From Formivibrio citricus (GTDB lineage Bacteria > Pseudomonadota > Gammaproteobacteria > Burkholderiales > Chitinibacteraceae): a stretch of 64,000 nucleotides of DNA. A model generated the notes under the pieces. The model did no database searches, was not told the origin of the DNA, and saw only the letters and a program-made list of their open reading frames with translations. The stretch lies in assembly GCF_900115065.1 (NCBI RefSeq), contig NZ_FOVE01000008.1, positions 62,001 through 126,000 of the forward strand, read 5' to 3'. Shown piece after piece: positions 1 to 9,851 of the stretch (positions are counted from its first letter, which is position 1; each line of letters starts with the position of its first letter). Both the position numbers and the translations under genes were made by a program.

Positions 1-522
1 CGGGATTTCCTCTGCGCGCGCCAATTCGCGCTCGCCTGCGGCCTGACCCTTCTGCCCGATCCGTACGTTGCCGATATCGAAAGCGAAAAGATCCTGCTTT
101 CGCACGGCGACCTCTATTGCACCGACGACTTGCGCTACCAGCGCTACCGCAAAATCGTGCACCATCCGTCCGTGCAATGGCTCTGGCTGCACTTGCCGCG
201 TTTTTTGCGCAAGATCGAAGCGCGTCGCCTGCGGACAAAGTCGCAAAACCAGACGAAACAAAAGCCAGCGTCCTGGACCGACGTCAATCCGTCCGCCATC
301 GAAGCCGCCATGCAGGCAGCCGGCGTAGCGCGCATGATCCACGGCCACACCCACCGCCCTGCATTGCATGAACACGTCTGCGGCCTGCGCCATGTTCTTC
401 CGGACTGGCATCAGGGAAAAGGCGGCTATCTGCTGCGCGACGATGGCCGATGGCGTTTATGTCATCTTGATGGCTCGGTCATGACTTGCTCGCCGCAAGA
501 TCTGTCCTGCGCAGACGCGTAA
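1..522 (+). CDS. lpxH: UDP-2,3-diacylglucosamine diphosphatase, 5' end outside window
   Basis: Calcineurin-like metallophosphatase of lipid A synthesis. It hydrolyses UDP-2,3-diacylglucosamine to lipid X and UMP at the inner membrane. The frame is open from the first base and starts inside the conserved RDFL block (normally GNRDFL). It then shows the SHGD metal-ligand motif followed by CTDD, and a late HGHTHRP motif that supplies further metal-binding histidines. About 173 residues are present, so roughly the first third is missing to the left. Its last 44 bases overlap the convergent XRE-type regulator gene. Family assignment is firm; only the N-terminus is unseen. Confidence 0.93.
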   Translation, partial: RDFLCARQFALACGLTLLPDPYVADIESEKILLSHGDLYCTDDLRYQRYRKIVHHPSVQWLWLHLPRFLRKIEARRLRTKSQNQTKQKPASWTDVNPSAIEAAMQAAGVARMIHGHTHRPALHEHVCGLRHVLPDWHQGKGGYLLRDDGRWRLCHLDGSVMTCSPQDLSCADA

Positions 523-1234
523 AGCTTTCAGGCTCCCATTCCCGCAACGCCAATAAAAAACCCATCCCGTATTTGCGGTGTAAAGGCAGACTGGCGCATT
601 CACGATGCAGCTCGGCAAATTTTCTCCGCAACCGGCTCACTTCCGCCTCCATTTCCGCCATCGCAGCGGGCGTCAACATGCCATGTACAAAGAAATATCC
701 GGTCTCAGAACCGATTGCATCCCCCGCCAGAAAATCGGCCTGACATTGCTGTCGAAAATAACACTGAATAGGCCCATTCGGCAGCCAGGCGAAATCGCGA
801 GCGATCGTGAGGCGAATCCGGTTACCTGGCAGCAGGCGGATCAAGCCGATACGTTCCAACCGCAACAGATATTTCAGGCACTCCGGCTCGGTCAGGGCAT
901 AGATGCTTTGTATTTCGTCCAGCCGCCATTGATTGATCGCACAGGCGGCCACCAGGAGCATGCGCTCATCCGAGACCAACTCGGCTTCCTGTTCCATGGA
1001 AAGCGCACGAATCGGCAATTGATCCGATTGCGTTTCCTGCACCAACTCTGCCAGCGTCAAGCCCAGAAAAGCGCTGAGTTCAGCTAGACGGTCAACACTC
1101 AGGCGCTGGGCAGAAAACAGCCGCTTCACGCTGGCCTCGGAAAGATGCAACGCCTGCGCGACATCCCGATAGGTGTGCCCTCGGCTTTTCAGCAAGCGCT
1201 TGATGGTAAAAACGAGTTGGGCCGCTTCGCTCAT
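479..1234 (-). CDS. XRE-type helix-turn-helix regulator with a long C-terminal domain
   Basis: DNA-binding protein of 251 residues, target unknown. Residues about 7-62 form a Cro/CI-type HTH (TYRDVAQALHLSEASVKRLF), followed by a short leucine-rich segment. The remaining 180 residues resemble a winged-helix-like region (ECLKYLLRLERIGLIRLL) and a charged C-terminal part I do not recognise. I chose the ATG at 1234; an upstream in-frame start at 1285 would run through the promoter palindrome. The gene is divergent from the YebB-like gene, and its 3' end overlaps lpxH. The palindrome at 1257-1273 just upstream suggests autoregulation (inference). Confidence 0.8.
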   Translation of the reverse strand: MSEAAQLVFTIKRLLKSRGHTYRDVAQALHLSEASVKRLFSAQRLSVDRLAELSAFLGLTLAELVQETQSDQLPIRALSMEQEAELVSDERMLLVAACAINQWRLDEIQSIYALTEPECLKYLLRLERIGLIRLLPGNRIRLTIARDFAWLPNGPIQCYFRQQCQADFLAGDAIGSETGYFFVHGMLTPAAMAEMEAEVSRLRRKFAELHRECASLPLHRKYGMGFLLALREWEPESFTRLRRTDLAASKS

Positions 1235-1256
1235 AGTATGGATTTCACCATAATTA

Positions 1257-1273
1257 GTATCGAAAAACGATAC
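1257..1273. promoter_or_regulatory. Perfect palindrome GTATCG-AAAAA-CGATAC, candidate operator
   Basis: A perfect 6-bp inverted repeat with an A5 spacer lies 23 bases upstream of the regulator start. Read on the minus strand it sits between a possible -35 (TTGTGG) and a possible -10 (TAATTA). That is the place for a repressor to block its own promoter. It also lies about 100 bases upstream of the divergent YebB-like gene, so it could control both. The palindrome is seen; the regulator-operator pairing is inferred. Confidence 0.55.
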
Positions 1274-1371
1274 CACAAAGCGCAATCATCGCCACCTGCA
1301 ACGCCAAAGGTTTAACAATTCAATCCAGAAGCGCATCCTGAAATCAACCCACCCTATTTAAGGAGCGCATC

Positions 1372-2139
1372 ATGATCCACTTCAAACTGAAACACGTCCT
1401 GGGTGTAGTTTTGGGAATAGGTACAGGCGTCATGGCAGGACTGTTTCTGGGTGCATCCGATGCAACCGCCACAACCGGCCCCTTGCAACAATCGACACTG
1501 GAAGACATTGCCGAACAACTGCAGGTAGGCGACGTGGTCTTTACGCGCATCAAGGTGCGCCCCTTTCTGAAGGTCGCCGCAGCGACCGGAAGCTGGACCA
1601 ATCATGTCGGCATCGTCACGGACATCTCCGGGAGCGAGCCCCAGATCAGCGAGAGCACTTTTCCGCTCTCGCGCACCACCCCGCTGTCGAAATTCGTGGC
1701 CCGCTCCGAATCCGGGCGGGTAGCGGTGGCCCGACTCAAAACGGAGATCAGCCCGGAGCAGCAAACCGGCATCCGGCAAGCGGCAAAGAAACGCAGCGGG
1801 ATTCTGTACGACACCGGTTTCAACCTGCACTCTTCGCGCCAGTTCTGCTCGCGCTTCGTCCGCGAGGTGCTAGCCGAATCGACCGGCGTCCATGTCGGGA
1901 AAGTGGAAAATTTTGCCACCTTGCTGGCACAACGCCCCGACACCGATCTCGGTTTCTGGAAGCTCTGGTATTTCGGGCGCATTCCCTGGCAGCGCGAAAC
2001 CGTTACCCCGGCTAGCATTCTCAACAGTCCGGCGCTGCAAATCGTGTTCGATGGCCGCGCGCATACGCCAACGGCCGAAGAAGTCCGCAAGGCGGTTCCG
2101 CCCTACCCGGCCAAATTCGAGTGGAACCCACACGGTTAA
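1372..2139 (+). CDS. YebB/YiiX-like permuted papain-fold (NlpC/P60 superfamily) hydrolase
   Basis: Probable membrane-anchored or exported cysteine hydrolase of 255 residues. Residues 8-30 are hydrophobic and could be a signal peptide or N-terminal anchor. The motif GDVVFTRI (53-60) and NHVGIV with candidate catalytic His78 match the permuted circular order of YiiX/YebB proteins. The candidate nucleophile is Cys159 in QFCSRF. The substrate is not known; family members are thought to act on peptides or lipids in the envelope. AAGGAGCGC precedes the ATG. It is divergent from the XRE regulator. Family is likely, precise function unknown. Confidence 0.7.
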   Translation: MIHFKLKHVLGVVLGIGTGVMAGLFLGASDATATTGPLQQSTLEDIAEQLQVGDVVFTRIKVRPFLKVAAATGSWTNHVGIVTDISGSEPQISESTFPLSRTTPLSKFVARSESGRVAVARLKTEISPEQQTGIRQAAKKRSGILYDTGFNLHSSRQFCSRFVREVLAESTGVHVGKVENFATLLAQRPDTDLGFWKLWYFGRIPWQRETVTPASILNSPALQIVFDGRAHTPTAEEVRKAVPPYPAKFEWNPHG

Positions 2140-2170
2140 ACGCGCAGGCCAGACAAGCCGCAACGGCGAC

Positions 2171-2590
2171 TTCCCCCTTTGCAAAAGGGGGATTGAGGGT
2201 AATGTCGTTCACTTAAAGGATTTTTATGCGCCTGCGGCGCAGGGTTTACAGCCGGTTCCGCCCGGCATACGGGAAAGGGATTTGTCTCGCCAAATCCCCT
2301 TCACCCCTAGGCGAGCCCGCTCCGGCGCCCCTGCGGGGTTCCCTGCGATGCTCGCAAGACGCGGCGGCTGCGCAACTCGGCCTGCGGTCTCAAACAGTGC
2401 TCGCCGAATTCCCGCGCCTTGCTGTGCTTCTCGGCGCCTTCCAGGGCGGAGCGTGCTGCATGCAGCGCTGTTCAAGAAAAATGCCGCTCACTTTTCTTAA
2501 GTGAACGGCATTAGGGATTGAGGGGGATTTCTGCAATGCCGTTTATGGCTGTGCCGCAAATCCCCCTGCCCCCTTTGTCAAAGGGGGAAC
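2171..2590. repeat. REP-like palindrome (copy A), interrupted by an IS4-type MITE
   Basis: G-rich palindromic repeat with arms CCCCCTTTGCAAAAGGGGG on the left and CCCCCTTTGTCAAAGGGGG on the right, joined through GGGGGATTT and AAATCCCCC. It is a relative of the uninterrupted copy at 35308-35390, which shows GGGATTGAGGG only once. Here that 11-mer appears twice, at 2189-2199 and 2514-2524, around the inserted MITE. It lies between convergent genes (YebB-like and metE). Confidence 0.75.
2200..2513. mobile_element. IS4-type MITE, copy 1 (314 bp)
   Basis: Non-autonomous element with terminal inverted repeats of about 18 bp: TAATGTCGTTCACTTAAA at the left and TAATGCCGTTCACTTAAG at the right, read inward. 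It is bounded by an 11-bp target duplication GGGATTGAGGG (2189-2199 and 2514-2524). From memory, IS4 ends begin TAATGCCG and duplicate 11-13 bp, so an IS4-family transposase is the likely mover. No transposase is encoded. Copies 2 and 3 lie at about 38190-38482 and 40148-40728; copies 1 and 3 are almost identical. Confidence 0.85.
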
Positions 2591-2599
2591 TTCATCCTG

Positions 2600-4879
2600 C
2601 TATTCTTGGGCGCTTGCCAAATTCAGGCGCGCCAGCCGCGTCGCTTCCATCATGTTGCCCAACGCCGCTTCCGTTTCTGCCCAGTTACGGGTTTTCAGGC
2701 CGCAATCGGGGTTGATCCACAAGCGCTCGGCAGGAACCACCTCCAGCGCTTTGCCGATCAGGGTCTGCATTTCCGCCACGGGCGGCACGCGCGGGCTGTG
2801 GATGTCGTAGACCCCCGGCCCGATTGCGTTCGGGTAGGCGTATTCCCCGAAACCTTGCAGCAGTTTCATCTTCGAGCGCGAGGTCTCGATGGTGATCACG
2901 TCGGCATCCATCGCGGCAATCGCCGGCAGGATGTCGTTGAACTCCGAATAGCACATGTGGGTGTGGATCTGAGTGTCATCCGCTACCCCACTGGCAGACA
3001 AACGGAAAGCCTGGCTTGCCCAGTCCAGATACTGCGCCCAGTCGCGGCGCTTCAGCGGCAAACCCTCGCGGAAAGCCGGCTCGTCGATCTGGATGATGCC
3101 GATGCCGGCGGCTTCCAGATCGCGCACCTCGTCGCGAATGGCGAGCGCAATCTGCCGGCAGGTCTCGGCGCGCGGCTGGTCGTCGCGCACGAACGACCAT
3201 TGCAGAATGGTCACCGGCCCGGTCAGCATGCCCTTCATCGGCCTGGAGGTCAGGCTCTGTGCATGGCGCGTCCATTCGACCGTCATCGGTTGCGGGCGCG
3301 AAACATCGCCGTAGATCAACGGCGGCTTCACGCAGCGGCTGCCATAGCTTTGCACCCAGCCCTGGCGGGTGAAGGCAAAGCCGGCCAGTTGTTCGCCGAA
3401 GTATTCCACCATGTCGTTGCGCTCGGCCTCGCCATGCACCAGCACGTCCAGCCCCAGCGCTTCCTGTTTGGCGACGGCAAAGCGGATGGCTTTCTGCATG
3501 GCCTGCCGGTAGCCGGCAGCATCCAGCGTGCCGCGCTTGAACGCCGCGCGGGCTGCACGGATTTCCTGCGTTTGCGGGAAGGAGCCGATGGTCGTCGTCG
3601 GCAGTACTGGCAATTGGAAGCGCGCCTGCTGCTTTTCTGCGCGCACGGCAAATGCGCTATCGCGTTGCGCATCCTCCGGCCCGACGCCCGCCAGCCGCTC
3701 GGCGACACGCGGATCATGGCAACGCGGCGAAGCGCGGCGGGAGGCGATTGCCCGGCGATTGGATTCCAGCTCTGCGGCAACGGCCGCTTGCCCCTTTTCC
3801 AGCGCGGTTTTCAGCGTGCCGATCTCCGCAAGTTTCTGGCGGGCAAAGGCAAGCCAAGGCTTGAGTTCATCATCCAGCGCCTCTTCCTGCTGCAAATCGA
3901 CCGGCACATGCAGGAGCGAGCAACTGCTGCCAATCCACAAGCGCTCGCCAAGTACCGCACGAGCGGATTCCAGCGTCGCCAGCGTGCTGTCCAGATCGCT
4001 CGCCCAGATGTTGCGCCCGTCCACCACACCAAGCGACAGCACCTTGTCCTGCGGCCAGTCGTTCAGGAAGATTGCGAGTTGCTCGGGGGCGCGCTTGAGA
4101 TCCAGATGCAGGCCCGCAACCGGTAGCGACTTGACCAGGGCAGCATGATCGCTGACCGACTCAAAATAGCTGCCCAGCAGGATGTTCACGCCGCAACCGG
4201 CCAGCTCGCGATACACCGGAGCGAATCCGCCCAGCCATTCAGCGGGGAGCTCCAGCCCTAAAATCGGCTCGTCGATCTGCACCCACTCGACGCCCTGCGC
4301 AGCCAACCGTTGCAGGATACGCACATACGCGGGCACCAAACGACCCAGCAAGCCCAGTTTGTCGAGCCCTGCCTCGCCCTTGCAACGCCACAGGAATGTC
4401 AGCGGCCCCGGCAGGACGGCTTTAACTGCATGGCCCAATGCCTGTGCCTCGGCAATTTCCTCGAACAGCCAGTCCACGCCGCCATCGAAACGCGCATGAG
4501 CATCCAGTTCCGGCACCAGATAGTGGTAGTTGGTATCGAACCACTTGGTCATTTCCAGCGCCGGCTGGGCGGCATTGCCGCGTGCCAGCTCGAAATACTG
4601 CGGCAAGCCCAGCGCCTGGGCATCGAAGCCGAAGCGCGAAGGCAGGCAACCCAGCGTCGCCGCCCAATTGAGGAGGTGGTCATACCAGGCGAAATCGCCG
4701 ACGGTCACGAAATCCAGCCCGGCCTGCTTTTGCCAGCTCCAGGCCTCCTTGCGCAGTTGGCCGCCCACCGCACGCAGCTCGGCCTCGTCGATTTCCCCGC
4801 GCCAGAAACTTTCCAGCGCAAACTTCAATTCCCGGCGGCGGCCGATGCGCGGGAAACCCAAGACATGAGCAACAGTCAT
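2600..4879 (-). CDS. metE: Cobalamin-independent methionine synthase
   Basis: Transfers the methyl group of 5-methyltetrahydropteroyltri-L-glutamate to homocysteine, the last step of methionine synthesis in the cytoplasm. The protein has 759 residues, close to the family norm of about 755. The zinc ligands are all visible at the E. coli positions: His641 and Cys643 in HTHMC, Glu665, and Cys726 in NPDCG. I start at ATG 4879, nine bases after AAGG; a GTG directly upstream (4882) is the alternative. It is divergent from metR, the classical arrangement for MetR activation with homocysteine as co-effector. Its 3' end faces the REP/MITE region. Confidence 0.97.
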   Translation of the reverse strand: MTVAHVLGFPRIGRRRELKFALESFWRGEIDEAELRAVGGQLRKEAWSWQKQAGLDFVTVGDFAWYDHLLNWAATLGCLPSRFGFDAQALGLPQYFELARGNAAQPALEMTKWFDTNYHYLVPELDAHARFDGGVDWLFEEIAEAQALGHAVKAVLPGPLTFLWRCKGEAGLDKLGLLGRLVPAYVRILQRLAAQGVEWVQIDEPILGLELPAEWLGGFAPVYRELAGCGVNILLGSYFESVSDHAALVKSLPVAGLHLDLKRAPEQLAIFLNDWPQDKVLSLGVVDGRNIWASDLDSTLATLESARAVLGERLWIGSSCSLLHVPVDLQQEEALDDELKPWLAFARQKLAEIGTLKTALEKGQAAVAAELESNRRAIASRRASPRCHDPRVAERLAGVGPEDAQRDSAFAVRAEKQQARFQLPVLPTTTIGSFPQTQEIRAARAAFKRGTLDAAGYRQAMQKAIRFAVAKQEALGLDVLVHGEAERNDMVEYFGEQLAGFAFTRQGWVQSYGSRCVKPPLIYGDVSRPQPMTVEWTRHAQSLTSRPMKGMLTGPVTILQWSFVRDDQPRAETCRQIALAIRDEVRDLEAAGIGIIQIDEPAFREGLPLKRRDWAQYLDWASQAFRLSASGVADDTQIHTHMCYSEFNDILPAIAAMDADVITIETSRSKMKLLQGFGEYAYPNAIGPGVYDIHSPRVPPVAEMQTLIGKALEVVPAERLWINPDCGLKTRNWAETEAALGNMMEATRLARLNLASAQE

Positions 4880-4976
4880 CACAAAACACCTTATCCATGA
4901 AAAGTGTTTGCATGATGCCGCCCGCCAAACTATGATTCAAACTCATAATTTTCAGCATTGCCATGAGGATCGTTCA

Positions 4977-5897
4977 ATGCAATCCATCCTGGAACTGCGC
5001 CACCTGCGAACCCTGCTCGCGATCCGCGACACCGGCAACCTCACGCGCGCGGCGGAAAGGTTGTTCCTGACGCAATCTGCGCTCTCGCACCAGCTGCGCC
5101 TGCTGGAAGAACATTTCGCGCTGCCGCTCGTCATGCGCAAGAGTTCGCCGCTGAAGCTCACCCCCGCCGGAGACAAACTCGCCCAGCTTGCCGATGCCAT
5201 CCTGCCGCAGGTGGCCCATGCCGAGCGCGCCATCGCCAAGCTGCGCGAGGGCGAAGCCGGGCAGTTGCGCATTGCGGTGGAATGCCACACCTGTTTCGAC
5301 TGGCTGATGCCGGCCATGGACACCTTCCGCACCCACTGGCCGGAAGTGGAGCTCGACATCGTCTCCGGCTTTCATGCCGACCCGGTCAGCCTACTCTACG
5401 AAGACCGCGCCGATCTCGCGATCATCTCCGAAGTCGAGGACAACCCGGACATCGCCTGCCTGCCGCTCTTCAGCTTCGACATGGTCGCGCTGCTCGCCAA
5501 CGACCACCCGCTGACCGCCAAACCGCGGCTGGAAGCCGCTGATTTCGCCACGGAGACGCTGATCACCTACCCGGTCGCCGACGAAATGCTCGATCTGGTG
5601 AAAAAGGTGCTCAAGCCCGCCGGCATCAAGCCGCAACGCCGCACCAGCGAACTGACCGTCGCCATCTTGCAACTCGTAGCCAGCCGCCGCGGCATCGCCG
5701 CCCTGCCGCGCTGGAGCGTGCAGCACTATCTGGAAAAAGGTTACGTCACCGCCCGCCCCATCACCGCCAACGGGCTGATCGCCGAACTGCATGTCGCCGT
5801 GAACAAGGGCCGCGAGGAGACCGCCTACGTGGCGGATTTTGTGCAGACGATGCGTGAGGTGAGTGTGCTGAATTTGCCGGGGGTGACGTTGTTGTAA
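4977..5897 (+). CDS. metR: LysR-type activator of methionine genes
   Basis: DNA-binding regulator of 306 residues. The N-terminal winged HTH reads TRAAERLFLTQSALSHQLRLLE, followed by the effector-binding domain. Strong local matches to MetR, and the divergent position beside metE with about 97 bases between starts, support the symbol. I chose ATG 4977 (GAGGATC upstream, LysR-typical N-terminus) over an earlier ATG at 4908. A weak MetR-like half-site pair, TGAA-AAGTG-TTTG, lies at 4898-4910, but it is too poor to call an operator with confidence. Confidence 0.92.
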   Translation: MQSILELRHLRTLLAIRDTGNLTRAAERLFLTQSALSHQLRLLEEHFALPLVMRKSSPLKLTPAGDKLAQLADAILPQVAHAERAIAKLREGEAGQLRIAVECHTCFDWLMPAMDTFRTHWPEVELDIVSGFHADPVSLLYEDRADLAIISEVEDNPDIACLPLFSFDMVALLANDHPLTAKPRLEAADFATETLITYPVADEMLDLVKKVLKPAGIKPQRRTSELTVAILQLVASRRGIAALPRWSVQHYLEKGYVTARPITANGLIAELHVAVNKGREETAYVADFVQTMREVSVLNLPGVTLL

Positions 5898-5932
5898 CCC
5901 GTTGCAGGTTTCAGCCTGAAAACCCGTGGGGA

Positions 5933-6033
5933 ACCACAGAGACACAGAGAAAAAACACCGAAGAACTGGCGAGCGGCACAACACGCGCAGAGGCCGATTC
6001 TCGCTCTTCTCTGTGACTCAGTGCCTCTGTGGT
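5933..6033. repeat. CACAGAG-type inverted repeat
   Basis: Between the convergent metR and miaA ends, ACCACAGAGACACAGAG pairs imperfectly with CTCTGTGACTCAGTGCCTCT. This is a long hairpin-forming repeat of a type seen between genes in many bacteria. It may end transcription from both sides; no U-tract is present. Confidence 0.6.
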
Positions 6034-6040
6034 AAGGCTT

Positions 6041-6982
6041 TCAGGTTCTAAGAAGCTTCTTCCCGACTTCCGCCAAGACCGTTTCGGCCAAATCATCCCG
6101 CAAGCAATCAATCTCCACCAGATCATCCATCCCGCGCAACCAGGTCAGTTGCCGTTTGGCGAGCTGGCGCGTGGCGGCGATGCCTTTTTCGCGCAGTTCG
6201 GAAGCCGAGATCAGCCCATCGAGATATTCCCATGCCTGCCGGTAGCCCACGCAACGCATCGAGGTCATGTCGGGGTGCAGTGCGTAGCGGGCGCGCAGGC
6301 TGCGTACTTCGTTGAGCAGCCCGTCCTTGAGCATCTGATCGAAACGCTGAGCGATGCGCTGGTGCAGTACGGCGCGGTCGGAGGGGACGAGCGCAATCTT
6401 GGTAATGGCGAACGGCACGTCATTGTTGCGCGGTTCGGCGAGCAATTTGCTCATCGGCCTGCCGGCCAACAGGCAGACTTCCAGCGCCCGGCCGATGCGC
6501 TGGGCGTCGTTGGGTTTGAGCCTTGCGGCGGTCGCCGGATCAAGCACGGCGAGCCGCTCATGCAGCGCCGGCCAGCCGTGTGCTGCGGCATCGGCTTCCA
6601 GTTTCGCGCGCAAGGCGGGGTCGGCCTGCGGCAGGTCGTGGATGCCGTGCTGCAGGGTATTGAAGTAGAGCATCGTGCCCCCGACCAGCACCGGGATTTT
6701 GCCGCGCGCGGTGATCTCGGCCATGAGCCGCAGCGCATCGTCGCGGAACTGGGCGGTGGAATAGGCATCTTCGGGCGAGATGATGTCGATCAGGTGGTGC
6801 GGCGCGCGCGCCAGCGTTTCGGCATCGGGCTTGGCAGTGCCGATGTTCATGTCGCGGAACACCAGCGCGGAATCGACCGAGATCAGTTCGACTGGTAGCC
6901 CGGCTTCCAGCAACTTGATTGCGCAGGCGGTCTTGCCGCTGGCAGTGGGGCCCATGAGGAAAATGGCTGGTGGGTTTGTCAT
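6041..6982 (-). CDS. miaA: tRNA dimethylallyltransferase
   Basis: Adds the dimethylallyl group to A37 of tRNAs that read codons starting with U, the first step toward ms2i6A. The protein has 313 residues, the usual length. The P-loop GPTASGKT is at residues 11-18, followed by [16 protein letters not shown] (the family DSxQVY region) and the C-terminal GYRQAWEYL and [14 protein letters not shown] blocks. The chosen ATG at 6982 overlaps the mutL stop as TGATG, which indicates translational coupling. An upstream start at 7057 would lie inside mutL. It is the last gene of a cysB-mutL-miaA run. Confidence 0.96.
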   Translation of the reverse strand: MTNPPAIFLMGPTASGKTACAIKLLEAGLPVELISVDSALVFRDMNIGTAKPDAETLARAPHHLIDIISPEDAYSTAQFRDDALRLMAEITARGKIPVLVGGTMLYFNTLQHGIHDLPQADPALRAKLEADAAAHGWPALHERLAVLDPATAARLKPNDAQRIGRALEVCLLAGRPMSKLLAEPRNNDVPFAITKIALVPSDRAVLHQRIAQRFDQMLKDGLLNEVRSLRARYALHPDMTSMRCVGYRQAWEYLDGLISASELREKGIAATRQLAKRQLTWLRGMDDLVEIDCLRDDLAETVLAEVGKKLLRT

Positions 6983-8802
6983 CACTTGCCCCGCATGAAC
7001 AGCTTGTCGATTTCCGCGAGCGAAAGGCGGAACCAGGTCGGGCGGCCGTGGTTGCACTGGCCGGAGCGCTCGGTGGCTTCCATGTCGCGCAGCAGGGCGT
7101 TCATTTCCGGCAGGGTCAGGCTGCGGTGGGCGCGCACCGATCCGTGGCAGGCCATCGTCGCCAGGATTTCGTTGCGGCGCGCGAGCAAGGCCTGACTGCT
7201 GCCCACGCCGCGCAGGTCAGCCAGCACGGCCTGTGCCAGTTCGACCGGATCGGCATCGCGCAGCATCTGCGGCACCGCGCGAATGGCAAGCTGGGTGGGC
7301 GATTGCGCGCTGATCTCGAAGCCGAGCGCGAGCAGGTCCGGCTGGTGATCTTCCACCGTCGCCACATCAAGTTTTTCTGCGGCAAACACATGCGGGATCA
7401 GCAACGCCTGGCGCGGCAGGTTCTGTGATTCGATCTGGGACTTGAGCTTTTCGTAAACCACGCGCTCATGTCCGGCGTGCATGTCGACGACGATCAGCCC
7501 TTCGGCGCTCTGCGCGAGGATATAGATACCGTGCAGTTGTGCCAGCGCAAAGCCCAGCGGCGGCAGAGTATCTGCCTGCTGCTCTGAATCGACCGGCGCA
7601 AAGAAAGGAACCGGAGCCGATTCGGGCTGGCGCAAATCGCCGAACATGCGCTCGTAATAGCCCAGCGATTCCTGCGCCATCGGCAGCGGCATGCTCTGCT
7701 GGCGCGCGGCCAGTTCGGCGTAGGTGCGCGGCGTCATCGGTGCGGGCGCGGGTTGCGGCGGGCGTTGCAGTTCGCCGGTTTCCGGGTCGATACCCGCCTC
7801 TGCCGCTGCGCCGGCTTTGGCACCGGAGAGCGCCTTTTTCAGGGCGGTGAGCAGGAAGCGGTACAGCGCCTGCGATTCGCGGAAGCGCACCTCGATCTTG
7901 GTCGGGTGCACGTTCACATCGACGCCTTCCGGGGCCATTTCCAGGAACAGGCAATAGGCCGGATGGCGTTCGTGATGCAATACGTCGCGATAGGCTTCGC
8001 GCAGCGCATGCTGCACCAGCTTGTCGCGCACGAAACGGCCGTTAACAAAGAAATACTGTGCGTCGCGGCTCGACTTGCCTTGCGTTGGCGAGCCGGCAAA
8101 GCCGGTCAGTCTCAACCTTTCGAAGCCCTCGTCGACCGGCAGGGCATGCGCGACGAAGTCTTCGCCGAGTATCGCGCCCGCGCGCCGCGCCAGATCGCCG
8201 CGCAACAGGCGCGCCAGTGCGCGGCCGTTGTGGGTCAGCGCAAACTGGACTTCGGGGTGCGCCAGCGCAATGCGCTTGACCATGTCGTCGCAATGCGCGA
8301 ACTCGGTGGACTCGGACTTGAGGAACTTGCGCCGCGCCGGGGTCTGGTAATAGAGATCGTGGACTTCGACCGTGGTGCCTGCCGCCAGCGCCGCAGGCAC
8401 GGGGTCGTGCAAGCGGCCGTTGTCGGATTCGATGCGCCAGGCATGTGCCGCACCTTCGGCGCGGCTCGTCAGCGCCAGGCGCGAGACGGAAGCAATACTC
8501 GCCAGCCCTTCGCCGCGAAAGCCCAGTGTAGCCACGCGTCCCAGATCGTCGAAATCGCGAATCTTGCTCGTGGCATGGCGATGCAGCGCCAGCGAGAGAT
8601 CGTCGTGCTCGATGCCGCAGCCGTCGTCGATCACCTTGATGAGCTTGGTACCGCCCGCCTGCAGTTCGATCTGGATGGTCCGGCTGCCGGCGTCGACGCT
8701 GTTTTCCAGCAGTTCCTTGAGCGCGGAAGCCGGGCGTTCGACGACTTCGCCGGCGGCGATCTGGTTGACCAGGTGGTCGGAAAGAATCTTGATACGTGGC
8801 AT
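6982..8802 (-). CDS. mutL: DNA mismatch repair protein MutL
   Basis: GHKL-type ATPase that links MutS mismatch recognition to downstream nicking and unwinding. The protein has 606 residues. The N-terminal ATPase motifs are intact: [15 protein letters not shown] and [10 protein letters not shown], with the ATP lid region following. A variable linker rich in Pro and Ala (about 340-410) leads to the C-terminal dimerisation domain, including [20 protein letters not shown]. No CxxxE-type endonuclease motif was looked for in detail. It begins 7 bases after the cysB stop and overlaps miaA by one base, so co-transcription is likely. Confidence 0.97.
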   Translation of the reverse strand: MPRIKILSDHLVNQIAAGEVVERPASALKELLENSVDAGSRTIQIELQAGGTKLIKVIDDGCGIEHDDLSLALHRHATSKIRDFDDLGRVATLGFRGEGLASIASVSRLALTSRAEGAAHAWRIESDNGRLHDPVPAALAAGTTVEVHDLYYQTPARRKFLKSESTEFAHCDDMVKRIALAHPEVQFALTHNGRALARLLRGDLARRAGAILGEDFVAHALPVDEGFERLRLTGFAGSPTQGKSSRDAQYFFVNGRFVRDKLVQHALREAYRDVLHHERHPAYCLFLEMAPEGVDVNVHPTKIEVRFRESQALYRFLLTALKKALSGAKAGAAAEAGIDPETGELQRPPQPAPAPMTPRTYAELAARQQSMPLPMAQESLGYYERMFGDLRQPESAPVPFFAPVDSEQQADTLPPLGFALAQLHGIYILAQSAEGLIVVDMHAGHERVVYEKLKSQIESQNLPRQALLIPHVFAAEKLDVATVEDHQPDLLALGFEISAQSPTQLAIRAVPQMLRDADPVELAQAVLADLRGVGSSQALLARRNEILATMACHGSVRAHRSLTLPEMNALLRDMEATERSGQCNHGRPTWFRLSLAEIDKLFMRGK

Positions 8803-8809
8803 GGATAAA

Positions 8810-9745
8810 TCAGAGGTCGTTATCGCACAGCAATTCGGCCTGCACCTTTTCGCGGGTCAGGTGCGGGGAGAACAGCTCGATGAAATCGTACATGTAGCCG
8901 CGCAGGTAGGCATCGCGCCGGAAGCCGATGCGCGTGACGGAATCTTCGAAAAGATGCGAGGCATCGATCGCGACCAGTTCGGTATCGCGCTCGGGCTCGA
9001 AGGCCATGCTGGCCATGATGCCGATACCCAGCCCCAAGTTCACATAGGTCTTGATGATGTCGGTATCGAGCGCGGTCAGCACCACCGTGGGTTCGAGCTT
9101 TTTGGCGGCAAACGCCTGGTTGATCTGCGAGCGGCCGGTGAAGGCAAAGTCGTAGGTCACGATCGGCCAGGCCGCGATTTCCTGCAACGTGATCGGATGA
9201 TCGATTTGCGCCAGCGGATGCCCCTTGGGCACCACGACACTGCGGTTCCAGGAGTAGCAATCCAGATGCGCCAGCTCCGGATAGAGCGCAATCGCTTCGG
9301 TGGCAATCGCGAGATCGGCCTCGCCTTCGACCACCATCTCGCTGATCTGGGTCGGGTTGCCCTGCTTGATGGACAGCCGCACGTTGGGATATTTGGCAAG
9401 GAACGCCTTGATCGGCTTGGGCAACACGTAGCGCGCTTGGGTGTGGGTCGTGGCGATGGTCAGGCTGCCGCCGTCCACCTTCACGAACTCCTCGCCGATG
9501 CGCTTCATGTTCTGCGCCTGCAGCAGCATGCGTTCGGCGATGCGCAGCACCTCTTTGCCCGGCGCGGTCACATCGACCACGCGTTTGCCGTTGCGTACGA
9601 AAATCTGCACGCCCAGTTCGTCTTCGAGCATGCGAATCTGTTTGGAGATGCCCGGCTGCGAGGTATGCAGCTTTTCCGCCGCCTCGGTAACGTTCAGCCC
9701 CTGCTTGTAGACCTCGACCAGATAACGCAACTGTTGCAGTTTCAC
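8810..9745 (-). CDS. cysB: CysB-family LysR regulator of sulfur assimilation
   Basis: 311-residue LysR protein. It starts MKLQQLRYLVEVYKQGLNVT, with the HTH in AAEKLHTSQPGISKQIRMLE and the effector domain motif TTHTQARYVLP, all characteristic of CysB. The start codon is GTG, preceded by AGGAGTG. CysB activates sulfate and cysteine genes with N-acetylserine as inducer (family knowledge). It is divergent from a TauE/SafE exporter, which fits sulfur metabolism, and lies 7 bases upstream of mutL. Confidence 0.95.
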   Translation of the reverse strand: MKLQQLRYLVEVYKQGLNVTEAAEKLHTSQPGISKQIRMLEDELGVQIFVRNGKRVVDVTAPGKEVLRIAERMLLQAQNMKRIGEEFVKVDGGSLTIATTHTQARYVLPKPIKAFLAKYPNVRLSIKQGNPTQISEMVVEGEADLAIATEAIALYPELAHLDCYSWNRSVVVPKGHPLAQIDHPITLQEIAAWPIVTYDFAFTGRSQINQAFAAKKLEPTVVLTALDTDIIKTYVNLGLGIGIMASMAFEPERDTELVAIDASHLFEDSVTRIGFRRDAYLRGYMYDFIELFSPHLTREKVQAELLCDNDL

Positions 9746-9851
9746 GCCCCACTCCTAATAACTCATTTGCATTTAGACGAAAGATAACAGTCTTATGCAT
9801 GCATAAGCAATCCCGTTAACATTAGCTGCATATTGAGAACGGGTATCAAGC

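Noticed and set aside
2226-2715. Open frames of 60-200 codons on both strands through the IS4-type MITE
   Set aside because: They change length between MITE copies, carry no family motif, and are broken by the nested insertion in copy 3. The element is non-coding.
4898-4910. MetR operator in the metE-metR gap
   Set aside because: Only one half-site matches TGAA-N5-TTCA; the other reads TTTG. Control by MetR is likely from gene order, but this site is not convincing.
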